Source: 2-01-FULL-50-23 sp964509695
Lineage (GTDB): Bacteria; Patescibacteriota; Microgenomatia; UBA1400; MFAQ01
Length of the DNA stretch: 24,860 bases
Assembly (NCBI GenBank): GCA_964509695.1
Contig: CAZDXN010000012.1
Span: 1-24,860 of the forward strand
Reading direction: 5' to 3'
The notes under the pieces are model-generated. The model was given only the letters and a program-made list of their open reading frames with translations. It made no database searches and had not been told where the DNA came from. The stretch's first letter is position 1, and each line of letters starts with the position of its first letter. A program made the position numbers and the translations under genes. Shown here piece after piece: positions 7,279 through 14,806 of the stretch.

Positions 7279-7926
7279 GTGGTGCCTGCATTAAATGTTG
7301 TCAAGTTCTATGAGGACAATGGTTGTTATCACGTGTACAACCGTGGTGTAGAAAAGCGTGAAATTTTTCTTGATCACCAGGACTATGTGGTTTTCTTATC
7401 GTATTTAAAAGACTATCTCTGCCCTGATGACGTCTCATCTATTAAAATATTTCCATCACGAAAACTGAAAAATTATTTTGAGAGTATTAGTCTCTTGTCA
7501 TATTGCCTCATGCCAAACCATTTTCATCTCCAAATACGACAATCTTCGCGTATGGCGATGGCTTGTTTTATGCGTTCACTTCTGACTCGCTATTCAATGT
7601 ATTTCAACAGAAAATACAGACGCATTGGGGGTTTATTCCAAGGAAACTACAAGGCCGTGATGATTACCTCTGAGGACCAATTGGTTTATTTAACTCGATA
7701 CATTCACAGAAACCCTGCGCCGGATAATACTTCAGGGTGCAACCTTGAAGTGCTGAAGAGGTATCAGTACTCAAGTTTGGCGAATTATCTGGGTGAGATA
7801 AAGCAGTCTTGGGTAAAATGTGATGAAATCATTGAAATCTTCTCAAGGCTGGAAAATGGCTCAAGTTATGAGAGTTTTGTTTCTGATGAGGCGACTTCAG
7901 GGTGCAACCTTGAAGTAGATTGGTAG
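7279..7926 (+). CDS. Y1 (HUH) REP-associated/IS200-like transposase
   Basis: A single-strand DNA transposase of the Y1/IS200 superfamily, closest in style to REP-associated tyrosine transposases (RAYT). Seen: an N-terminal GCYHVYNRGVEKREIF block (15-30), the HUH metal motif MPNHFHL (H81, H83), and a downstream helix YLTRYIHRNP whose Y141 is the probable nucleophile, followed by the family's YQYSSLANY. It is 215 residues with the GTG at 7279. No ribosome binding site is visible; TATAAT lies 5 bases before the GTG, so a leaderless message is possible. Residues 151-158 and 206-213 are the identical octapeptide TSGCNLEV, encoded by palindromes B and C. It is the only plus-strand gene, sits between ftsZ and the PIG-L gene, and is AT-rich, all consistent with insertion. 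Confidence 0.92.
   Translation: MVPALNVVKFYEDNGCYHVYNRGVEKREIFLDHQDYVVFLSYLKDYLCPDDVSSIKIFPSRKLKNYFESISLLSYCLMPNHFHLQIRQSSRMAMACFMRSLLTRYSMYFNRKYRRIGGLFQGNYKAVMITSEDQLVYLTRYIHRNPAPDNTSGCNLEVLKRYQYSSLANYLGEIKQSWVKCDEIIEIFSRLENGSSYESFVSDEATSGCNLEVDW
7729..7751 (+). repeat. 23-bp palindrome, copy B (inside the transposase gene)
   Basis: Arms ACTTCAGGGT and ACCTTGAAGT around loop GCA, identical to copy C. It lies in frame between the Tyr-141 helix and the YQYSSL motif, encoding TSGCNLEV (151-158). Confidence 0.95.
7894..7916 (+). repeat. 23-bp palindrome, copy C (3' end of the transposase gene)
   Basis: Identical to copy B and exactly 165 bases (55 codons) from it, so read in the same frame as TSGCNLEV (206-213). 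The reading frame ends two codons later with DW and TAG. Confidence 0.95.
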
Positions 7927-7964
7927 ATCAATGAATATTTTATTGGCGCGTGCGGTACTATAGT

Positions 7965-9164
7965 TTACTGTCTCTTGCGGAGGAAGGTGGGGATGTCGAG
8001 ATCGTCTTCGATCTCAACCTCGCGGTGTTTGATATTTAACTTGTCTTTTAGGCTTTGGGGGGCGGGGGTTTCCTCGACTAACTCGAAGCTGGGTTCAGCT
8101 TTATCGGGCTCTGGTTCGTCAGAGAGTTCCTCGTTGGCCGGTTGGGACAAAGGTCGATTGTAAAAACTGGGGCCACCACGGGAGACAAATCCGGAAAGGC
8201 GCCGGCGGTTCTCATCAAAACCGGTGGCAATGACGGAGATCTTGATTTCCTCGCCCAGATCCTCACGGATAGTGGCACCAAAAATAATATTGGCATCGGG
8301 GTCGGCGGCGGCGGAAATGATATTAGCGGCGTCATTGACCTCGGTCATGGTGAGGGTTTTTCCCGAACTGATATTGAAAAGAATTCCCCGCGCTCCTTCG
8401 ATGCTAATCTCCAATAACGGAGAACTGACAGCTTCTTTGGCGGCGGTAATCGCCCGCTTCTCACCCGAGGCGCGGCCGATACCCATGAGAGCGGAGCCGG
8501 CGTTACTCATGATGGCCTTGACATCGGCAAAGTCGACATTGATAAGACCGGGAATGGTAATCAAATCAGAAATACTTTGGACTCCCTGCGACAGAATCGA
8601 ATCAGCCATTCTAAAGGCGTTCAACAAAGTATCTTCTTTTTTGATGACGTCGAGGATTCGTTGATTGGGGATGACGATAAGGGTATCAACTTCTTTTTTT
8701 AGTTTTTCAATCCCCTCTTCGGCCTGAACCATACGTCTGGTCCCCTCGAAAAGAAAGGGTTTGGTGACGACAGCGACGGTCAGGGCGCCGACCTCTTTGG
8801 CGACTTGGGCGATAACCGGAGCGGCACCAGTGCCCGTCCCCCCGCCCTCTCCAGCGGTGATGAATACCATGTCTGTACCGGAAAGAAGGTCGCGGATCTT
8901 GTCGCGGCTTTCTTCAGCTGCAGCGGTACCAATCTCAGGATTGGCACCGGAACCCAAACCCTTAGTGGCTCGTTCGCCAATCTGGAGTTTGATGTCGGCG
9001 TTATTAGCCAGAAGAGCCTGAAGATCGGTGTTGACGGCGATGAACTCAACTCCCTGAATTTTGTTCTCGGAAATCATGGAATTTAGGGCGTTGTTTCCTC
9101 CACCACCAACTCCGAGAACTTTGATCTTGGCAAATGAATTGATGTCAGCTTTAACTAAGGCCAT
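7965..9164 (-). CDS. ftsZ: FtsZ, tubulin-like cell-division GTPase
   Basis: FtsZ forms the Z-ring at the division site. The 399-residue protein has the N-terminal GVGGGGNNALN nucleotide loop (18-28), the tubulin signature GGGTGTG (107-113, preceded by AGE rather than the usual AGM), the T7 loop NVDFADV (209-215) that completes the active site of the next subunit, an acidic variable linker (about 340-385), and the conserved C-terminal peptide DDLDIPTFLRKRQ that binds FtsA. It is the last gene of the dcw cluster and convergent with the transposase. Its own promoter lies in the 70-bp gap after ftsA. No Shine-Dalgarno sequence is evident before the ATG. Confidence 0.98.
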   Translation of the reverse strand: MALVKADINSFAKIKVLGVGGGGNNALNSMISENKIQGVEFIAVNTDLQALLANNADIKLQIGERATKGLGSGANPEIGTAAAEESRDKIRDLLSGTDMVFITAGEGGGTGTGAAPVIAQVAKEVGALTVAVVTKPFLFEGTRRMVQAEEGIEKLKKEVDTLIVIPNQRILDVIKKEDTLLNAFRMADSILSQGVQSISDLITIPGLINVDFADVKAIMSNAGSALMGIGRASGEKRAITAAKEAVSSPLLEISIEGARGILFNISSGKTLTMTEVNDAANIISAAADPDANIIFGATIREDLGEEIKISVIATGFDENRRRLSGFVSRGGPSFYNRPLSQPANEELSDEPEPDKAEPSFELVEETPAPQSLKDKLNIKHREVEIEDDLDIPTFLRKRQ

Positions 9165-9183
9165 ATAAGTTCAATTTTCGGTC

Positions 9184-9212
9184 AGTATACAGTTTGGGGC
9201 AGGATTCAACAA
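9184..9212 (-). promoter_or_regulatory. Candidate ftsZ promoter
   Basis: Minus-strand -10 TATACT (9189-9184) with TTGTTG (9212-9207) 17 bases upstream. The expected start lies about 12 bases before the ftsZ ATG. A separate ftsZ promoter is common in dcw clusters. Confidence 0.5.
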
Positions 9213-9239
9213 GTCAAGACCGCCGGTCGGCGAGTCAAG
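9212..9239. repeat. 7-bp direct repeat flanking a GC-rich palindrome
   Basis: AGTCAAG occurs at 9212-9218 and 9233-9239. The 14 bases between them (ACCGCCGGTCGGCG) form alternative small hairpins: CGCC-GGTC-GGCG (9221-9232) or, sharing the last G of the left repeat, GACC-GCC-GGTC (9218-9228). The right copy contains the ftsA stop codon. Confidence 0.6.
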
Positions 9240-10506
9240 GAAGGAATGACTTGATGAACTCGGTAAACTTACCAATTAGTCCTTTGAGAGGAAGTTTTTT
9301 GGTAAGCTCATTAAAACTATTTTTCTTGGTGGGTGTGTGTTCGTGTTGTTTTCCGGCGGCATATAGAATCAGCCCGACAGTGGCCGCATAGGCGGGAGAG
9401 CTAATCTCTTCGATAAGACCGGAAAGACCGGAGGGTGTCCCGATTCTGGTGGGCAGTTGGAGAACGCGTTTACAGGCAGAAGCGGCATCGACGGTCATGG
9501 CTCCTCCACCACAAAGGACAATCCCTGCCGGAGTTTGACCGCCGTAACCTGATTTCTTCAGGGCAGTACCAACCATAGTAAAAATCTCATTCAGACGAGG
9601 ACGGATGATACCGTCAACAACTGTCTTTCTGGAAACCGATTTGGGTTCTTCCTTGAGACCGAGTTTGGTCAGACTGATTTCGTCAATGGTAGTTTTTTCG
9701 GCGGAGATTTCGGGCTGTTTGCTCAAGAAATGTTTGATTTTTTCGGCCGACTCGAGCGAAACCATCAGACCAATTGCCAGATCGTCAGTAACTTTCTTCG
9801 CCCCGACCGGAATGACGGCAGAGTGGCAGCAAGCCCCCTCGAGAAAGATTGAGATACTGGTCGTCCCGCCCCCGATGTCAACGAGGACAACGCCGAGCTC
9901 TTTTTCGGTTTCGGTGAGAACTGCATAAGACGAGGCCAGACCGGTGTAGACCATTCCGGCGACATCAATGCCGATTTCGGTGACACATTTGGCCATGTTC
10001 TTCATGGCTATCGCCGAGGAGGTGATCAGGTGAGCGTCGGTTTCGAGACGAACACCGGCCATGCCGATGGGATCTTTGATCCCTCTCTGGGAGTCAACGA
10101 TGTATTCACGAGGTAAGACGTGGAGGATCTCGCGGTTGCTGGGTAGAGAGACGGCTCGGGCGGCTTCGACGACGCGATAAACATCTTCCTGATCAATTTC
10201 GCCTTCTGGTTGGGTAATGGCGACGACGCCCTTGCTATTTTGAGATTGGATGTGGTCACCAGAAATAGAAACGTAGGCGTTGTTAATGGAAAAGCCGACC
10301 ATTCTTTCGGCGGCTTCGACACAATCGGTGATGGCTCCGACCGCGTCCTCGATGTCCACGATTTGACCTTTCCTGACTCCCCGGCTGGGAGTAGTAGCGA
10401 CGCCGACGACGTTGATTTTTTCGGAATCGGCGCTGGGAATGGTGATGAGACAGGAAATTTTGCTACTGCCAATGTCAATTGCGTTGAGGGAGGTAAGCTT
10501 GGACAT
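9235..10506 (-). CDS. ftsA: FtsA, actin-like divisome protein
   Basis: FtsA is an actin-fold ATPase that tethers FtsZ filaments to the membrane and recruits the late divisome. The 423-residue protein has phosphate-1 (AIDIGSSKISCLI, about 9-21), phosphate-2 (VLVDIGGGTTSISIF) and adenosine (IVLCGGGAMTVDAA) motifs. The C-terminus GKFTEFIKSFLP is amphipathic and is the expected membrane-targeting helix. It starts with an ATG 3 bases after the ftsQ stop, in the classical ftsQ-ftsA-ftsZ order. The length is typical. Confidence 0.97.
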   Translation of the reverse strand: MSKLTSLNAIDIGSSKISCLITIPSADSEKINVVGVATTPSRGVRKGQIVDIEDAVGAITDCVEAAERMVGFSINNAYVSISGDHIQSQNSKGVVAITQPEGEIDQEDVYRVVEAARAVSLPSNREILHVLPREYIVDSQRGIKDPIGMAGVRLETDAHLITSSAIAMKNMAKCVTEIGIDVAGMVYTGLASSYAVLTETEKELGVVLVDIGGGTTSISIFLEGACCHSAVIPVGAKKVTDDLAIGLMVSLESAEKIKHFLSKQPEISAEKTTIDEISLTKLGLKEEPKSVSRKTVVDGIIRPRLNEIFTMVGTALKKSGYGGQTPAGIVLCGGGAMTVDAASACKRVLQLPTRIGTPSGLSGLIEEISSPAYAATVGLILYAAGKQHEHTPTKKNSFNELTKKLPLKGLIGKFTEFIKSFLP

Positions 10507-10509
10507 ATT

Positions 10510-11298
10510 CTATTTAAGTATAGGGTGAGAATAGCGAAAATCAATAACGGTTGGCTTTTTAATTGTAATAGCCTGGTTTATACGTTGTAAAGCAAGAATT
10601 GTTTCAGTGGGGTTTGATGAAATATTCATAATCAGATCCGGTTGTCCATTCTGCTTTAGGATGATCATATCACTTAGAATATAGATTGCATCCGGTCTGA
10701 TGGATGAAAGAATGAGAGACTGGAGCCAGTTGGCGGTTTTTGACAGATAATCCCGGCTGGGAAGTGAGGAGGAAATGAGAAAATAATTGGAATCGCCATC
10801 TGTTTGATTGAGGACTCCCGTTGATAGAAGCTGGAAAGTCTTCCCCTCCATGGAAGCGACGTAATTCCCAAGTTCGATGGAGGGGGCAGCTGAGGTAGAA
10901 CTGGTGAGAAATGTTAGATCGGGAGTGATTTTGCTGAAAACTGAAGTGATTAAAAAACTCAGTGATGGGGGTTCCGCCTTGATAATCAATTTCCCGGGGA
11001 GTTTTGGAATAAATTTTACTTGATCGACTAATCCGGTAGATAGGACTTGTATTCGCAAATCCTTTTGGTTGAGTAGGAGAAATGATTTTCCCTTGGTGTG
11101 ATCAAGCAAAGTTGTGACTCCTTCCGGACAGTTGGCGGATGCCATCTGACAGACAACTTCCTTGATGACCAGGAGGCGCTGATGGAAAATAATGGCTGAA
11201 ATAATCAGGAGGCACGTGATCGTGGGGGCGGCAAAACTCCGAATCGAAAGGTTTAGTTTTCGTTTGGTTTTAGTTTTCAAGATATCCGTGGATAACAT
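10510..11298 (-). CDS. ftsQ: FtsQ/DivIB-like division protein (divergent)
   Basis: A bitopic membrane protein of the FtsQBL divisome subcomplex. Seen in the 262 residues: a basic cytoplasmic tail (KTKTKRKLN), one membrane segment at about 25-45, then a POTRA-like stretch (LLLNQKDLRIQVLSTGLVDQVKFIPKLPGKLIIKAEPPS, in two parts around 73-112) and a C-terminal strand IDFRYSHPILK that resembles the usual end of the FtsQ beta domain. Identification relies on topology, the POTRA pattern and position between murG and ftsA; overall similarity looks low. The ATG lies 29 bases inside murG. A TTG six codons later is an alternative start. Confidence 0.75.
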   Translation of the reverse strand: MLSTDILKTKTKRKLNLSIRSFAAPTITCLLIISAIIFHQRLLVIKEVVCQMASANCPEGVTTLLDHTKGKSFLLLNQKDLRIQVLSTGLVDQVKFIPKLPGKLIIKAEPPSLSFLITSVFSKITPDLTFLTSSTSAAPSIELGNYVASMEGKTFQLLSTGVLNQTDGDSNYFLISSSLPSRDYLSKTANWLQSLILSSIRPDAIYILSDMIILKQNGQPDLIMNISSNPTETILALQRINQAITIKKPTVIDFRYSHPILK

Positions 11299-12346
11299 CG
11301 GCGATTTTCTTGGTGGCTGATAATGGGTCTATTTTTATCTTCTTGGTCCGCCTTATCTTGGCAACCTGTCTGATAGCGTCATAGAGAGATTGGCTGGTAA
11401 GATCGTTTTCTTCGATGATGACGGCAGGGGTAATTTTGGCAGCTTCTTTGGCATTTAGAAGTTGTTCGTTGTGAGAAACCCAGGAAATGGGAACAAAGAC
11501 CGTCCTTTTTTGAAGAACGGATAACTCATAGGTAAGATGAGCTCCGGCACGGCTGACTACAACAAGGGCGGATTGAAGATAAGTGGCGGCTTCTTTGGCA
11601 AAGAAGTAAGGAGCAAATAGGTAACGGTCGGAAAACTCTCCGAGGGACTCTTTGACCCGCCTGGCTTTGTCGAGATCCCGGGTTTGGGTATTGGCTCCGG
11701 TTTGATGAACTAGAGTAAAGTGTTTGACCAATTCGGGAACCAAAGGGAAAAGAGCAGAGTTTACCAAGTGAGAACCTTGCTTGCCGCATGAAACATAGAG
11801 AAGCTTGGGAACAAAGTTCTGTTTCAACTTTGGGTCGAAGAGTTCGGGCCGAAGGGGTAGGCCGACTAACATTGCCTTTTTGGCAGGATAACTTGCCAGT
11901 GAAGAAGAGTGGGTTAGAAACATTTTTCTGACAAAAGGGGCAATGGCGCGATTGGCCCAGCCGGCGACGACGGTCTGTTCGTGGCTAACGCTATCGATGT
12001 GAAGAAACCAGCCGGCAATAACTATGGGAACTGAGAGATAGCCGCCAAAGGAGACGATAAATTTTGGACGGATCATGAGAAGAAGAAAAAGCGCTTGAAG
12101 AAAACCGAAGGCGGTTTTCAAATGAGTAAGGGGGTTCAACTGTTGGTAGAATTTTCCTGTTTTTAACTCATAAAATGGAATCTGATTTCTCACCACCTCT
12201 TGATACTCGGCGGAAAGACTTTTGTCTCCTCCGGCGGCAAATTTGTGACCGATCCAGGCGATTTGATAACCTTCTCTTTTTAAATACAAGGCGACGACGA
12301 GAGCGGAATTATGGTGGCCACCGGTAAAAACAATTGTCGGTTTCAT
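11270..12346 (-). CDS. murG: MurG, lipid II-forming GlcNAc transferase
   Basis: MurG adds GlcNAc from UDP-GlcNAc to lipid I on the inner membrane face, making lipid II. The 358-residue GT-B protein has the acceptor-side motif SFGGYLSVP, the HEQTVVAGWANR block (HEQN..PG..N in other MurGs), and the donor-side SRAGAHLTYEL followed by VPISWVSHNEQLLNA. The N-terminal glycine loop is TGGHHNS (8-14) instead of GGTGGHxxP, so the first glycine pair and the proline are absent. The ATG overlaps the ftsW stop as ATGA, indicating translational coupling. It is followed by ftsQ with a 29-base overlap. Confidence 0.93.
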   Translation of the reverse strand: MKPTIVFTGGHHNSALVVALYLKREGYQIAWIGHKFAAGGDKSLSAEYQEVVRNQIPFYELKTGKFYQQLNPLTHLKTAFGFLQALFLLLMIRPKFIVSFGGYLSVPIVIAGWFLHIDSVSHEQTVVAGWANRAIAPFVRKMFLTHSSSLASYPAKKAMLVGLPLRPELFDPKLKQNFVPKLLYVSCGKQGSHLVNSALFPLVPELVKHFTLVHQTGANTQTRDLDKARRVKESLGEFSDRYLFAPYFFAKEAATYLQSALVVVSRAGAHLTYELSVLQKRTVFVPISWVSHNEQLLNAKEAAKITPAVIIEENDLTSQSLYDAIRQVAKIRRTKKIKIDPLSATKKIADVIHGYLEN

Positions 12347-13410
12347 ATATGACGGGCTACACTCGCTAGTATACCAAGGGCGAGAAAAGTGGTGACTAGA
12401 GACGAGCCTCCGTATGAGATCAGGGGGAGAGGGACTCCGGTAAGAGGAACGAGAGCCACCATCGAAGCAAGATTGACAAAAGTCTGGGTGGAAAAAAGGA
12501 GAGCAACTCCGGCGGCCAAGAGGCGACTGAATTGATCGCCCGCCTGACTGGCCACCCGAAAGGCCAGAAGTGAAAGCGACAAAAGTAAAGTAATTAAGAA
12601 GACTCCTCCGATAAAACCGAGTTCTTCACCGACGATGGTAAAAATAGAGTCGGTGGTGGCTTCGGGAAGGTAGGAGTACTTCTGGCGGGACCGACCGAGG
12701 CCAATACCCGACAGCCCTCCCGATCCCAAACCAATCAGAACTTGGTTGATGTGGTAGGACCGACCGAGAGGATCGGAGATGGGGTCGAGGAAAGTTTTCA
12801 GACGTTCGAGTCGATAGGGCGAGGCAATAATCAAGATGACAGCCCCGGCGATCAAACAGGTAAAAAAGAGGACGATCTCTTTGATGGCGCTCCCCGACAA
12901 ATAAAACAGACCAAACCCCAAGGCGGCGACGATGACCGCGGTTCCAAGATCCGGCTGAAGCATAATTAGGCCCAGACAAACGGCCAGAAGGACGGCAAAT
13001 TTCTTGATATCCTTGGGGGTTTCTAACCAAGTGGCCAAATAGATAACCAGACTGGTTTTTAATAATTCTGAGGGCTGAAAGCGGAAAGGGCCAAGCGAGA
13101 TCCAGCGTCTAGCTCCTTGAAGGCGAAGCCCGACTCCGGGAACGAGGACTAATATCATTGCTATGAGTGAGAGCACAAAAAAGGCAAAGGAAATTTTCTT
13201 GAGATGTTTGGGACCAAAACGTGAGGTAACAAAGTAAACCACCAAACCAAGACTCAACCAAACCAACTGTTGTTTGGCGAAGTAATATCGATCACTAAAA
13301 TCGGTGAAGGCCTCGACCACTGAGGCGTTATAAACAACGATCAGACCAATAAGTGAAATAACTACTGAGAGGATGGTAATCAGGGCAAAATAATGATTGT
13401 GTTTGGTCAT
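12343..13410 (-). CDS. ftsW: FtsW, SEDS septal peptidoglycan glycosyltransferase
   Basis: FtsW polymerises lipid II at the septum with the class B PBP FtsI. The chosen ATG at 13410 overlaps the mraY stop as ATGA and gives 355 residues. The frame stays open to a TTG at 13509, but that would overlap mraY by 103 bases and add an unrelated N-terminus. Motifs: VYNASV after the first membrane segment, RRWISLGPFRFQPSEL, LQPDLGTAVIV, LPEATTDSIFTIVGEELG, and the C-terminal GVPLPLISYGGSSL. About ten membrane segments are present. Compared with RodA at 2283-3335, the ATTDSIF wording and the dcw position point to FtsW. Confidence 0.95.
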   Translation of the reverse strand: MTKHNHYFALITILSVVISLIGLIVVYNASVVEAFTDFSDRYYFAKQQLVWLSLGLVVYFVTSRFGPKHLKKISFAFFVLSLIAMILVLVPGVGLRLQGARRWISLGPFRFQPSELLKTSLVIYLATWLETPKDIKKFAVLLAVCLGLIMLQPDLGTAVIVAALGFGLFYLSGSAIKEIVLFFTCLIAGAVILIIASPYRLERLKTFLDPISDPLGRSYHINQVLIGLGSGGLSGIGLGRSRQKYSYLPEATTDSIFTIVGEELGFIGGVFLITLLLSLSLLAFRVASQAGDQFSRLLAAGVALLFSTQTFVNLASMVALVPLTGVPLPLISYGGSSLVTTFLALGILASVARHI

Positions 13411-14432
13411 ATAATCGCCAACCAAAGACCAAAGACGACGACCATTATCCCAGCCAACCAGGCGCGTTGGACTATTTTTGGCTCGGTCCAACCAATTTTT
13501 AAAAGCCAATAATGAATTGGCGCAATGGGAAGAATCCGTTTTCCAGTAAGTTTCACAGAGAGGATCTGAATTAGGCTAGAAAACCCGTCAACCAAAAAGG
13601 GAAGACCGACGATCAAGAGTGCGACGAACTTACCCAAAAGTAGACCGATGACAGTTAAGGTCGCCCCGAAAGCCATGGCGCCAGCGTCTCCCATAAAGAT
13701 ACGGGCGGGGAAAACGTTAAAGTAAAGAAAGGCAATTAATCCCCCCAACCAAAGGGCAATGAAAATGGAAATGGGGGTATCGAGGATAGAAACCGAGAGC
13801 ATTAGAAATCCAAAAAGAGCGATCATCAAAAGACCTCCAGCCAAGCCGTCCATGCCGTCGGTAATGTTGACCGCGTTGGCAAAAGTCATAACCAAAAAGG
13901 CAGTGACGGGGATAAACCAAGGGCCGAGGTTTATGATTCCCCAAAAGGGGATGTTGATAAAGCTGATGTGCAGGTTGAAATACAACAAGCTACCGATGAT
14001 TAGACCTAGAATGGTCTGGATGATGAATTTGTTTCTGGTTTTCAAACCGGTGTAGCCAAGATCGCGATCTAGCTCGAAATACTTGACGATGTCATCGTAG
14101 AGACCAAGCAGACAAAAGGAGAGGAAGGTGAAAAAGATGATGTTGATCTCTTCGTTAATGGGATATACGTGAGTGACGTTGACGCCGATAACTTTGAGAA
14201 GTGGAAAAATAATGGCAAAGAGCAGGCTGGTGATGATGACGATGAGAAGACCACCGCCTTCCGGAGTCCTAGCCTTTGAGCGGATGTGGGTCGAGGCGGT
14301 ATCAATCATACTGGCGGTAACGGCAGTTTTTTTCTTGAAGAACTTGAGTCGATAAAGAAGATCGATCCAAGGAACTACCAGTGTGGCCTGGGTTATGAAA
14401 GAAATTAGGAGGATTCCTAGTAATAAATTCAT
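13407..14432 (-). CDS. mraY: MraY-family phospho-MurNAc-pentapeptide transferase (atypical motifs)
   Basis: MraY transfers phospho-MurNAc-pentapeptide from UDP to undecaprenyl phosphate, giving lipid I. The 341-residue polytopic protein keeps the aspartate motif LGLYDDIVK (109-117), NAVNITDGMDGL (186-197) and FMGDAG (246-251). Two signatures differ: TPEGGG (56-61) where TPTMGG is usual, and APIHYWLLKIGW (304-315) where APIHHHFE..GW is usual, so only one of three histidines remains. Position in the dcw cluster, between dgkA and ftsW with ATGA overlaps on both sides, supports MraY, but another polyprenyl-phosphate glycosylphosphotransferase (WecA/TagO type) is an alternative. Confidence 0.85.
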   Translation of the reverse strand: MNLLLGILLISFITQATLVVPWIDLLYRLKFFKKKTAVTASMIDTASTHIRSKARTPEGGGLLIVIITSLLFAIIFPLLKVIGVNVTHVYPINEEINIIFFTFLSFCLLGLYDDIVKYFELDRDLGYTGLKTRNKFIIQTILGLIIGSLLYFNLHISFINIPFWGIINLGPWFIPVTAFLVMTFANAVNITDGMDGLAGGLLMIALFGFLMLSVSILDTPISIFIALWLGGLIAFLYFNVFPARIFMGDAGAMAFGATLTVIGLLLGKFVALLIVGLPFLVDGFSSLIQILSVKLTGKRILPIAPIHYWLLKIGWTEPKIVQRAWLAGIMVVVFGLWLAII

Positions 14433-14785
14433 AGGAGGTGGGGGAGAAAAATTACGATTCCAACCAGAACGGCGACAACAGCCGTGATGAGGACCATTCC
14501 CGCAGAGACATCTTTGGCGATCTTGGCTTTCTCGTGGAACTGGTCGGTAGCCAAATCGACGACGGACTCAATACTGGTGTTGATCATCTCAGCGACCATG
14601 ACTAGGCCAATGATAAAAAGAATGACCGCCAGTTCGGCGGTCGAAACCTGAAAATAGATACCGGCGGTAATTGCCAGAATTGCAAAGATCAAGTGAACCT
14701 GGAAGTTGGGTTGGGTCCGAAATGTATAGACGACGCCGTCGAGGGCGTGTTTTACCGAAATTGTGTGCTGGTGGAGTCGTGACAC
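14429..14785 (-). CDS. dgkA: DgkA-family undecaprenol/diacylglycerol kinase
   Basis: A small integral membrane kinase of 118 residues. Family motifs are visible: EMINTSIESVVDLATDQ (about 65-81) and AKIAKDVSAGMVLI (about 87-100), with three membrane segments. In Gram-positive bacteria this type mainly phosphorylates undecaprenol, and C55-phosphate is the lipid that MraY uses, so its place directly before mraY (ATGA overlap) fits undecaprenol kinase better than diacylglycerol kinase. The start is GTG at 14785, with no Shine-Dalgarno sequence; a TATAAT ends 6 bases upstream, but no -35 accompanies it. Confidence 0.88.
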   Translation of the reverse strand: MSRLHQHTISVKHALDGVVYTFRTQPNFQVHLIFAILAITAGIYFQVSTAELAVILFIIGLVMVAEMINTSIESVVDLATDQFHEKAKIAKDVSAGMVLITAVVAVLVGIVIFLPHLL

Positions 14786-14806
14786 AGATTGATTATAATG
14801 CTTTTT

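Larger units (their letters stand above)
7239..7916 (+). mobile_element. IS200-like/RAYT element bracketed by palindromes
   Basis: The stretch from palindrome A to palindrome C contains the transposase gene and looks like a 678-bp unit with the same palindrome in the same orientation at each end. This fits the known habit of HUH (Y1) transposases, which recognise subterminal or flanking hairpins as single strands. The transposase stop codon lies 8-10 bases beyond copy C, so if C is the right end, the last codons come from flanking DNA. The unit boundaries are inferred. Confidence 0.6.

Noticed and set aside
7239..7916. CRISPR array from the three 23-bp repeats
   Set aside because: Spacing is irregular (490 and 165 bases), two copies are coding, and no cas genes are present; they are palindromes tied to the transposase.
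13411..13509. N-terminal extension of ftsW from a TTG
   Set aside because: It would overlap mraY by 103 bases; the ATG at 13410 gives an ATGA junction and a standard FtsW N-terminus.
14786..14797. Promoter for dgkA from the TATAAT 6 bases before its GTG
   Set aside because: No -35 or TGn extension accompanies it; AT-rich chance occurrence cannot be excluded.
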